Shown here: positions 1-5,443 of the stretch, in pieces | How positions within the stretch are numbered: position 1 is the stretch's first letter | Layout of the letters: the number at the start of each line of letters is the position of its first letter | Source of the DNA: Campylobacteraceae bacterium | GTDB lineage: Bacteria > Campylobacterota > Campylobacteria > Campylobacterales > Sulfurospirillaceae | Reading direction: 5' to 3' | Assembly (NCBI GenBank): GCA_027011025.1 | Contig: JALVAU010000472.1 | Coordinates: 1-5,443 of the forward strand | DNA length: 5,443 nt | Translations under genes and position numbers: made by a program | The notes under the pieces: model-generated | Seen by the model: the letters and a program-made list of their open reading frames with translations, nothing else | Database searches by the model: none | Told to the model about the DNA's origin: nothing

Positions 1-47
1 GGATAAGGTTGATTTTATATATATATAAAAAATTAATAAAATACTGA
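1..47 (+). promoter_or_regulatory. AT-rich leader, possible promoter region of the transporter operon
   Basis: This short non-coding stretch precedes the binding-protein gene. It is almost pure A/T between about 12 and 43 and contains an 18-base perfect palindrome at 13-30, built on six TA steps and flanked by TTT and AAA. TATA-rich hexamers here could serve as a -10 element, but no paired -35 box is visible, and the true promoter may lie upstream of the window. Calling this a promoter region is inference from position and composition only. Confidence 0.3.
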
Positions 48-56
48 TAAGGAGGT
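48..56 (+). promoter_or_regulatory. Full-length Shine-Dalgarno sequence of the binding-protein gene
   Basis: TAAGGAGGT matches all nine bases of the usual 16S anti-Shine-Dalgarno complement and ends 3 bases before the ATG at 60. It is by far the strongest ribosome binding site in the window. It fixes the start of the binding protein and suggests high translation, as expected for a periplasmic binding protein needed in excess over its membrane complex. Confidence 0.85.
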
Positions 57-59
57 ATT

Positions 60-1376
60 ATGAAACATTGGAAGAAAAAATTGGTTGTGCTTCTTGCGCT
101 TCTTGGTTCAACACAACAACTTTCAGCAAAAGAGCTCACTTTGTGTTGGGCTGCATGGGATCCTGCAAGTGCTTTAACTGTACTATCAAAGGACTTTACC
201 AAAAAGACAGGAATAAAGATGAAGTATGTATTTGTTCCTTGGACAAGTTTTGCTTCTCGCTTTCAAAATGAATTAAACTCAAAAGGTAAGCTTTGTGATT
301 TAATGATTGGTGATAGTCAATGGATAGGTGGCGCTGCTACTTATGGTCATTATGTTAAATTAAATGATTTCTTTAAAAAAGAGGGCATTTCTATGGATGA
401 TTTTGCTCCTGCCACAGTTGAAGGATACTCAACATGGCCTAAAGGAACTAAAAACTATTGGTCATTACCTGCTATGGCAGATGCTTTGGGTTGGGTTTAT
501 CGTAAAGATTGGTTTGCTCGTCCTGAATTGCAAGCTGAATTTAAGGCTAAATATGGAAGAAAGCTTGCTCCACCTAAAACTTGGACAGAACTCAGGCAAA
601 TCGCAAGATTTTTTCAAGGAAGAATGATTGATGGTAAAAAAGTATATGGTGTTGCAATTTATACTGAAAGAGGTTCAGAAGGTATTACTATGGGAGCAAC
701 ATCAGCACTATACCCATTTGGTATGAAATATCAAAATCCTAAAAAACCTTATGATATGCAAGGATATGTTAATTCAAAAGATGCAGTTAAAGGTTTAGAA
801 TTTTATAAATCTCTGTATGACACATGTTCACCTCCTGGTCATTCCAATGCATATATGGTTGCCAATTTGGATGCATATAAATCTGGACAAGTAGCAATGC
901 AGATGAATTGGTTCGCATTTTTCCCCGGTATTGTAAAAGATCCTAATATTGGTGGTTCAAAATCTGGTTTTTTTGCTAATCCTAGGCAAAAAGTAGCTGC
1001 CTCTGTACTTGGTGGACAGGGTATTTCTGTTGTTTCTTATTCTGATAAAAAGGAAGATGCATTAAAATATATTAAATGGTTTGCATCTCCAGATGTTCAA
1101 AAGAAATGGTATAAATTAGGAGGTAGTTCAGCGGCAAAAGCTGTGTTGGATGATCCTAGCTATCCAAGTTCTTCACCATTTGCAAGTGCTTTTTTAGAAG
1201 CAATGGGGGATGTTAAAGATTTTTGGCAAGAGCCAACTTATGCGGAGCTATTACAAGCAATGCAAACTAGACTTAGTGATTATGTAGTTGCAGGAAAAGG
1301 CACTGCTCAAGAAGCTCTTGATAAATTAGTTGAGGATTGGACTGAAATTTTTCAAGATGACGGAAAAATAAAATAA
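60..1376 (+). CDS. Periplasmic solute-binding protein of a CUT1-type ABC importer
   Basis: This 438-residue protein should be the periplasmic receptor that binds the substrate and passes it to the permease pair encoded next. It begins with a Sec signal peptide: lysines at 2 and 5-7, a hydrophobic core at about 8-16, and a likely signal peptidase I cut after LSA (residues 21-23). There is no lipobox cysteine, so it should be soluble in a diderm periplasm. Length and order of features fit family 1 extracellular solute-binding proteins (MalE-like): a first strand followed by WAAWDPA (30-36), a GDSQWIGG segment (84-91) in the hinge-side lobe, and YTERGSEG (201-208). Many tryptophans, for example W30, W33, W61, W88, W126, W134 and W145, suit a stacking sugar site. 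Cysteines are C29, C79 and C256. Start choice is supported by the perfect Shine-Dalgarno sequence. The substrate cannot be named from sequence; a sugar, polyol or glycoside is most likely. Confidence 0.93.
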   Translation: MKHWKKKLVVLLALLGSTQQLSAKELTLCWAAWDPASALTVLSKDFTKKTGIKMKYVFVPWTSFASRFQNELNSKGKLCDLMIGDSQWIGGAATYGHYVKLNDFFKKEGISMDDFAPATVEGYSTWPKGTKNYWSLPAMADALGWVYRKDWFARPELQAEFKAKYGRKLAPPKTWTELRQIARFFQGRMIDGKKVYGVAIYTERGSEGITMGATSALYPFGMKYQNPKKPYDMQGYVNSKDAVKGLEFYKSLYDTCSPPGHSNAYMVANLDAYKSGQVAMQMNWFAFFPGIVKDPNIGGSKSGFFANPRQKVAASVLGGQGISVVSYSDKKEDALKYIKWFASPDVQKKWYKLGGSSAAKAVLDDPSYPSSSPFASAFLEAMGDVKDFWQEPTYAELLQAMQTRLSDYVVAGKGTAQEALDKLVEDWTEIFQDDGKIK

Positions 1377-1380
1377 CTAT

Positions 1381-1422
1381 TATTGCATGTGCGGAAGGAA
1401 TTAACAATTCGCGCATGCAATA
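1381..1422 (+). promoter_or_regulatory. Inverted repeat / mRNA hairpin 1 after the binding-protein gene
   Basis: Arms 1381-1395 and 1408-1422 can form a 15-base-pair stem, including two G-T wobbles, around a 12-base loop. The core is TATTGCATG against CATGCAATA plus a G/C-rich GCG/CGC step. It starts 4 bases after the stop codon. No T run follows, so it is not a typical intrinsic terminator. An overlapping smaller hairpin (1398-1402 with 1406-1410) is a possible alternative fold. Probable roles, by analogy with the malE-malF intergenic region, are protecting the upstream mRNA from 3' exonucleases or partial attenuation. Confidence 0.65.
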
Positions 1423-1465
1423 TGAGTAAATAGTAGATTTTAATAGAGAATCTACTATTTACTTA
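1423..1465 (+). promoter_or_regulatory. Inverted repeat / mRNA hairpin 2 before the first permease gene
   Basis: Arms 1425-1439 and 1449-1463 are perfect reverse complements over 15 bases (AGTAAATAGTAGATT and its partner). Wobble and extra pairs lengthen the stem inward to 1441/1447 and outward to 1423/1465, leaving a loop of about 5 bases (AATAG). The stem is AT-rich but long. It stands directly after hairpin 1 and ends about 30 bases before the permease start. The following bases are mixed, not a T run, so full termination is not expected. The tandem arrangement suggests a mRNA processing, stabilising or attenuating element separating the binding-protein gene from the rest. Confidence 0.65.
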
Positions 1466-1493
1466 CGAACTTATAAAATAAAGAATTAATGAC

Positions 1494-2438
1494 ATGAAAA
1501 ATGATAATAATTTCGTAGAGAAGATTGCAAATAACACTCCTGTAAATATAGCGCATAAGATTAGAGGAGTGTCAGATAAGACTCTTGCTTGGCTATTTAT
1601 TTCACCTACAATTTTTTTGCTTTTAGCGATTAATATTTTTCCTCTTTTTTGGACTATATATCTATCGTTTACAAATTATAGAGCAAATAGACCGGGTAGA
1701 ATTGTGCACTGGATAGGCACTAGAAACTATGAGCGGATATTGGGGAGTAGTGATATATGGGGATATTTGCAAGCAACTGCGCATTTTGTTGTTTGGACAA
1801 TGCTTTTGCAAGTTCTCATAGGTTTGACTTTAGCTATGCTTATAAATAGTAATTTTAAAACTTCAAATTTTTGGACTACTGTTATTTTGATTCCAATGAT
1901 GCTTTCTCCTGCTGTCGTCGGTGTTTTTTGGACATATTTGTTTCAACCTCAAACTGGTATTTTTTCAAATATAATCAATCTCTTTGTGGATGTGGGACCA
2001 TTAAATATGATTGGTTCTGTGAAGTTGGCACCTTGGGCAATTATCATAGTTGATACATGGATGTGGACGCCATATATTATTTTGTTGTGTTTGGCTGGAC
2101 TTAGATCTGTTCCTCAAAGTTTATACGAGGCAGCAGAGGTTGATAGAGCTAATGCTTTTCAAAAATTTATATATATAACACTTCCAAAAATAATGCCATT
2201 TTTAATGTTAGCGCTTCTATTTAGAGGCATTGAAAATTTTAAAATGTTTGACATGGTTGTAGAACTTACTTCCGGGGGACCGGGTTCAACTACCGAACTT
2301 GCATCTATAAGCTTAAAAAGAGCTGCGTTTGAGCTTTGGAAAACCGGTTATTCTTCTGCGTATGCCGTTATATTGTTTGTAACAATATTCGGTCTAGGCA
2401 GTATTTATGTAAAAGCATTAAATAAGGTAAAATCATGA
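1494..2438 (+). CDS. ABC transporter permease, MalF-type (CUT1) inner-membrane subunit
   Basis: This 314-residue inner-membrane protein should form half of the translocation channel together with the next gene's product. Six hydrophobic segments are visible at about residues 32-59, 93-117, 127-150, 180-203, 232-246 and 288-306. The cytoplasmic EAA loop, which docks on an ATPase, is at 211-231: YEAAEVDRANAFQ, then a conserved LP at 230-231. The usual glycine after the aspartate (EAA...DG) is R218 here. The loop after the first membrane segment is only about 30 residues, so the large MalF P2 domain is absent. The segment TSGGPGSTTE (259-268) before the last helix is typical of the family. The ATG at 1494 is the first start after an in-frame stop at 1479-1481; its Shine-Dalgarno sequence is poor. 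The stop overlaps the next start (ATGA), implying coupled translation. Confidence 0.93.
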   Translation: MKNDNNFVEKIANNTPVNIAHKIRGVSDKTLAWLFISPTIFLLLAINIFPLFWTIYLSFTNYRANRPGRIVHWIGTRNYERILGSSDIWGYLQATAHFVVWTMLLQVLIGLTLAMLINSNFKTSNFWTTVILIPMMLSPAVVGVFWTYLFQPQTGIFSNIINLFVDVGPLNMIGSVKLAPWAIIIVDTWMWTPYIILLCLAGLRSVPQSLYEAAEVDRANAFQKFIYITLPKIMPFLMLALLFRGIENFKMFDMVVELTSGGPGSTTELASISLKRAAFELWKTGYSSAYAVILFVTIFGLGSIYVKALNKVKS

Positions 2439-3373
2439 CTGACAATGTATTAAAGCCTAGTAAGACTACAAAAAGAATAGCGATGGTAGTGGTTATATTA
2501 TATGCCCTAATTACGATGATTCCACTTGTATGGATTGCAATGACGAGTTTTAAGTCGCCCGATGATGCGATATCTTATCCTCCAAAAGTATTTGCAAAGC
2601 CGTCTGTAGAGGGATATATAAATTTATTTACTTCAAGATCAAGACAAACTAAGGAGTATTTTGAAAAAATTGGACCTCCAAAGACATGGTACGACAAAAT
2701 TGTTCGCTCTAGGAACATGGTTATAACAGGTCCTTCTAACTTTAAAGATCGTTATTTAAATTCTATATTGATTGGTTTTGGTTCAACATTTTTATCCATA
2801 ATATTGGGGACATTGGCTGCTTATGGGTTTTCTAGATTTAAAGTCCCCTTAAAAGAAGATCTGCTCTTTTTTATACTCTCGACGAGAATGATGCCACCGA
2901 TTGCCGTGGCTATACCTATATATCTCATGTATAGAAAACTAGGACTATCCGATACGATTTTAGGTATGATAATTTTGTATACAGCTGTAAATGTCTCTTT
3001 GGCAATATGGCTACTTAAAGGTTTCATTGATGAGATTCCTACAGAGTATGAAGATGCAGCTCTTGTTGACGGATATACTAGATTTCAGGCTTTTTGGAAA
3101 ATAGTATTGCCTCAAGCAAGATCAGGAATTGCTGCAACAGCTATTTTTTGTTTAATTTTTGCCTGGAATGAGTATGCTTTTGCTTTATTGTTGACTTCCG
3201 GTGCGGCACAAACTGCACCTCCTTTTATTCCTGAGATTATTGGTGAAGGCGGATTGGATTGGCCTGCTGTTGCAGCAGGAACAACTCTATTCCTATTTCC
3301 TGTAGTAATATTTACGATATTATTAAAAAAACATTTATTAAGTGGTATAACTTTTGGAGCGGTAAGAAAATGA
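2435..3373 (+). CDS. ABC transporter permease, MalG-type (CUT1) inner-membrane subunit
   Basis: This 312-residue protein is the second channel subunit. Membrane segments lie at about residues 13-38, 108-131, 143-166, 174-194, 232-253 and 278-297. The EAA loop is at 205-226 (YEDAALVDGYTRF, then LP at 225-226) and keeps the canonical DG. RMMPPIAVAIPIYL (151-164) and the C-terminal GITFGAVRK (304-312) resemble the MalG group, whose C-terminal tail contacts the ATPases. Unusual for a MalG-like subunit is the long first periplasmic loop, about residues 40-107, which is rich in charged and aromatic residues and lies on the binding-protein side. The gene starts inside the stop of the previous permease gene (ATGA overlap), with TAAGG at 2423-2427 as ribosome site, and overlaps the next gene in the same way. 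From memory the loop sequence resembles rhizobial homologues; this was not checked. Confidence 0.93.
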   Translation: MTDNVLKPSKTTKRIAMVVVILYALITMIPLVWIAMTSFKSPDDAISYPPKVFAKPSVEGYINLFTSRSRQTKEYFEKIGPPKTWYDKIVRSRNMVITGPSNFKDRYLNSILIGFGSTFLSIILGTLAAYGFSRFKVPLKEDLLFFILSTRMMPPIAVAIPIYLMYRKLGLSDTILGMIILYTAVNVSLAIWLLKGFIDEIPTEYEDAALVDGYTRFQAFWKIVLPQARSGIAATAIFCLIFAWNEYAFALLLTSGAAQTAPPFIPEIIGEGGLDWPAVAAGTTLFLFPVVIFTILLKKHLLSGITFGAVRK

Positions 3374-3561
3374 CAAAAACAGAGGAAAAAAGATCTTTTT
3401 TTATAAGAGGACCTTGGGAAAATTTTGCATCAGTATTAATAGGTCTTGGAGTTTTTATGTTAATGCAACCATTTTATATAACTCTTTTTACATACTCGTT
3501 TGCTGTAATTTTATTTGGAACCCTAATGTATATTGTAGTTAGTCATTTTCCGGAGCAATAA
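3370..3561 (+). CDS. Small two-helix membrane protein within the ABC transporter operon
   Basis: This 63-residue protein belongs to no family I can name with certainty. A charged N-terminus (K3, E5, E6, K7, R8, R13) is followed by roughly 40 hydrophobic residues that fit two membrane helices, about 18-37 and 40-59, broken around Q33-P34, and a short polar tail ending in PEQ. The positive N-terminus predicts both ends in the cytoplasm. ATG at 3370 overlaps the permease stop (ATGA); GGAG at 3356-3359 is a ribosome site 10 bases upstream. The reading frame is open further upstream, but that part lies inside the permease gene and is not used. It ends 2 bases before the ATPase start. Position and size recall the small DUF2160 protein in the glycerol GlpPQSTV importer cluster, but DUF2160 proteins are longer and I see no clear similarity. 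An accessory or assembly subunit is a guess. Confidence 0.82.
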   Translation: MTKTEEKRSFFIRGPWENFASVLIGLGVFMLMQPFYITLFTYSFAVILFGTLMYIVVSHFPEQ

Positions 3562-3563
3562 GT

Positions 3564-4658
3564 ATGGCAGATATTGAAATTAAAAATTTATGCAAAGTGT
3601 ATGATGATTTTACTGCGGTGAAAGACTCATCATTTAAAATAAAAAATGGTGAATTTTTTGTTATGCTGGGACCATCTGGCTGTGGTAAAACAACTACATT
3701 GAGGATGATAGCAGGTCTTGAGATTCCCACTAGTGGTCAAATATTTATTGATAATAAAGATGTCACTTTTTTAAGAGCATCGCAAAGAGATATAGCGTTT
3801 GTTTTTCAAATGTTTGCACTTTACTCACACATGAATGTGGAAAAAAATCTATCTTTTCCACTAAAGATGCAACATGTCAAAAGAAAAGAGATTAAAGAAA
3901 GAGTCCTAGAAGTTGCTAAAATATTAAGGATTGAACAAATACTTAAAAAATCTGTAAATGGTCTTTCAAGTGGAGACAGACAAAGAGTTGCTCTTGGTAG
4001 GGCATTGATTAGAAAGCCAAAAGTATTTTTGATGGACGAGCCTTTGGGAGCATTGGATGCAAAATTTAGAGATTTAATGACAAAAGAGCTTTTACTGTTG
4101 CATAAACGCATAAATGCAACAACAATATATGTTACGCATGATCAGTTAGAAGCTATGTCCATGGCAGATAGAATTTGTGTTATGAATCAATCTGAAATTT
4201 TACAAATTGGCAAACCTTTGGATATTTATAGAAAACCTACTACTCGCTTTGTAGCTGGATTTGTAGGGTCTCCTGAGATGAATTTTATAACTATGAATGG
4301 GCATTTAAAAAAAGGTCAATCTGAAGTATTTTTTAAAGATTTGAAAATTTCTGTACCTAAAATACATGAAGATTTAGATGAGGATAAAGTTATCTTGGGG
4401 GTAAGACCTGAGAACATAAAAATTGATAACAATGGAAATATATCGGGTAAAGTTATTGGTGTGGAATATTTGGGTTCAAGACAATTATTTATGGTTGAGA
4501 CAGAATTAGGATTATTGACGGCAAGAGCACATAGTAAAGAGAATATTCAAAATGGAAGCAATGTTGTCTTGTCTTTTAAAACAGAGAGTTTAATTCTCTT
4601 TAATCCCAAGAATGATAAAGCTATAAAAAGTGATTTATACGAGGATAGTAATGTATAA
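3564..4658 (+). CDS. ABC transporter ATP-binding subunit 1 (MalK/UgpC-like) with altered signature LSSGD
   Basis: This 364-residue cytoplasmic ATPase would power import. The nucleotide-binding domain occupies about residues 1-235: Walker A GPSGCGKTT (36-44), Q-loop Q82 in FVFQMFALYSH, signature LSSGD (134-138), Walker B VFLMDEP (154-160) with catalytic E159, D-loop ALDAK (163-167) and switch histidine H192. A TOBE-type C-terminal domain follows, with GSPEMNF (235-241) and GVRPENI (279-285), as in MalK/UgpC. The odd point is the signature: the third and fifth positions of LSGGQ are S and D. Catalytic residues are intact, so it is probably active but asymmetric with its partner. The start is supported by GGAG at 3552-3555, 8 bases upstream, and by the usual N-terminal spacing to Walker A. 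The end overlaps the next ATPase gene by 8 bases. A heterodimer with that protein is inferred from the tandem genes. Confidence 0.94.
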   Translation: MADIEIKNLCKVYDDFTAVKDSSFKIKNGEFFVMLGPSGCGKTTTLRMIAGLEIPTSGQIFIDNKDVTFLRASQRDIAFVFQMFALYSHMNVEKNLSFPLKMQHVKRKEIKERVLEVAKILRIEQILKKSVNGLSSGDRQRVALGRALIRKPKVFLMDEPLGALDAKFRDLMTKELLLLHKRINATTIYVTHDQLEAMSMADRICVMNQSEILQIGKPLDIYRKPTTRFVAGFVGSPEMNFITMNGHLKKGQSEVFFKDLKISVPKIHEDLDEDKVILGVRPENIKIDNNGNISGKVIGVEYLGSRQLFMVETELGLLTARAHSKENIQNGSNVVLSFKTESLILFNPKNDKAIKSDLYEDSNV

Positions 4659-5443
4659 GGTATCATTAAAAAATATCTCAAAAAATTTTGGTAAACAGAC
4701 AGCTGTTATAGATTTGTCTCTCGATATAGGTAATGGAGAATTTATAGTTCTTTTAGGTCCAACAGGTGCAGGCAAAACTACAACATTGAGACTTATTGCA
4801 GGGTTGGAAAAGCCAGATTCAGGGGAGATTGAGATAAATGGTTCTTTTGCAAATGATATGTCTCCGGCAGAAAGAAATGTCTGTTTTATATTTCAGCAAT
4901 ACTCATTATATCCTCACTATTCGGTTTATGATAATATAGCTTTTCCATTAAGATCTCCAACTCATAATTTCACTGAAGAAGAGATTAATACCCGTATTTT
5001 AGAAGTTGCTAAAATGCTTAAAATAGATCATAAATTAAAAAATAAAGCCACCATGCTATCTGGTGGAGAGATGCAAAGAGTTGCTATAGCTAGAGCTTTA
5101 GTAAGGCAACCTTTAATTTTTCTGATGGATGAACCTCTCTCCTCATTGGATGCAAAAATGAGAGATGAGCTTAGATTTGAACTCAAAAGAATTCAACAAG
5201 AGCTTGGAGCAACAATACTATATGTAACCCATGACCAAACAGAAGCTATGACATTGGCTGATCGCATAGGTATATTACAAGAAGGAAGATTGATTCAGAC
5301 AGGAACACCGCGTGAAATTTATGAGAAGCCGTTAAATATTTATGTAGCTAAGATTCTAGGAAGCCCAGGCATAAATATATTGCCCACAGTTTTTTTTAAT
5401 TATAAGAGTATGCCGAAAAAAACTAAATATATTGGTTTTCGAC
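4651..5443 (+). CDS. ABC transporter ATP-binding subunit 2 (MalK/UgpC-like), 3' end cut by window
   Basis: The reading frame is open to the window edge, giving 264 residues of an expected 340-370. It starts at ATG 4651 inside the end of the first ATPase gene, with GAGG at 4641-4644 six bases upstream. The nucleotide-binding domain is complete: Walker A GPTGAGKTT (36-44), Q-loop Q82 in FIFQQYSLYPH, near-canonical signature LSGGE (136-140), Walker B LIFLMDEP (155-162) with catalytic E161, D-loop SLDAK (165-169) and switch histidine H194. GSPGINIL (237-244) begins the C-terminal region, and the last residues YIGFR look like the start of the TOBE GxRPE motif. The spacing between these two motifs is about 19 residues shorter than in the first ATPase, so the two subunits differ in their TOBE part. 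It is a diverged paralogue of the upstream gene and probably its heterodimer partner. Truncation is due to the window only. Confidence 0.93.
   Translation, partial: MYKVSLKNISKNFGKQTAVIDLSLDIGNGEFIVLLGPTGAGKTTTLRLIAGLEKPDSGEIEINGSFANDMSPAERNVCFIFQQYSLYPHYSVYDNIAFPLRSPTHNFTEEEINTRILEVAKMLKIDHKLKNKATMLSGGEMQRVAIARALVRQPLIFLMDEPLSSLDAKMRDELRFELKRIQQELGATILYVTHDQTEAMTLADRIGILQEGRLIQTGTPREIYEKPLNIYVAKILGSPGINILPTVFFNYKSMPKKTKYIGFR

Noticed and set aside
68..627. Alternative plus-strand frames at 68-271 and 364-627, and likewise 1871-2053
   Set aside because: They are out-of-frame readings of the binding-protein and permease genes, cysteine-rich or low in sense, with no ribosome site that competes with those of the real genes.
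1381..1465. Intrinsic transcription terminator after the binding-protein gene
   Set aside because: Two stems are clear, but neither is followed by a T run and the downstream genes encode the required membrane partners, so a full stop is unlikely.
1458..1493. Separate promoter for the permease genes, using TATAAA at 1472-1477 as a -10 box
   Set aside because: No reasonable -35 element is found about 17 bases upstream; that position falls in the arm of hairpin 2, and TATAAA is common by chance in such AT-rich DNA.
2821..3027. Minus-strand open frame of 68 codons inside the second permease gene
   Set aside because: It lies wholly within a well-supported permease gene on the other strand, its translation matches no family I recognise, and it is short enough to occur by chance.
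3259..3369. Longer N-terminus for the small membrane protein, starting at 3259
   Set aside because: The extra 37 codons lie out of frame inside the permease gene and read as a cysteine- and lysine-rich shadow. The ATG at 3370 has a suitable ribosome site and the ATGA overlap seen elsewhere in the operon.
3821..4111. Minus-strand open frame of 96 codons within the first ATPase gene, and a similar one at 3539-3730
   Set aside because: Both are antisense to conserved ATPase motifs, whose codon constraints create such frames. No independent ribosome site or recognisable product was seen.

Overview
The window holds one co-directional gene cluster on the + strand: an ABC importer of the carbohydrate uptake type (CUT1, MalEFGK-like). 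The DNA is AT-rich (my estimate is roughly one third G+C). The binding protein has an ordinary Sec signal peptide with no lipobox cysteine, so it is a soluble periplasmic protein, which points to a Gram-negative (diderm) bacterium. The long insert in the second permease, the EAA loops and the unusual first ATPase signature resemble, from memory, clusters I associate with Alphaproteobacteria, especially Rhizobiales. The AT-richness would then suggest an AT-rich alphaproteobacterium or a recipient of such a cluster. The taxonomic assignment is inference and is weak.

Layout: 1-59 is a short AT-rich leader with a full-length Shine-Dalgarno sequence. 60-1376 encodes the periplasmic binding protein. 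1377-1493 is the only sizeable gap and carries two consecutive mRNA hairpins without a T tract. 1494-2438 is the MalF-type permease. 2435-3373 is the MalG-type permease, with an enlarged first periplasmic loop. 3370-3561 is a 63-residue protein with two membrane segments. 3564-4658 is a first MalK-like ATPase. 4651 to the window end is a second MalK-like ATPase, cut by the window edge in its C-terminal TOBE domain. From 1494 onward every junction is an overlap of 4 or 8 bases or a gap of 2 bases, so these five genes are almost certainly co-transcribed and translationally coupled.

How it works together: the binding protein captures a solute, probably a sugar, polyol or glycoside that I cannot name, and delivers it to the permease heterodimer. 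Two different ATPases, rather than a MalK homodimer, probably form the motor. One has the altered signature LSSGD and the other a near-canonical LSGGE, so the two ATP sites should be unequal. The small membrane protein lies exactly between permease and ATPase genes and is the least understood part; a subunit or assembly role is a reasonable guess. The inter-gene hairpins probably help the cell make more binding protein than membrane complex. No catabolic enzyme or regulator that would identify the substrate lies in the window. I found no RNA genes, mobile elements or CRISPR, and no convincing genes on the minus strand.
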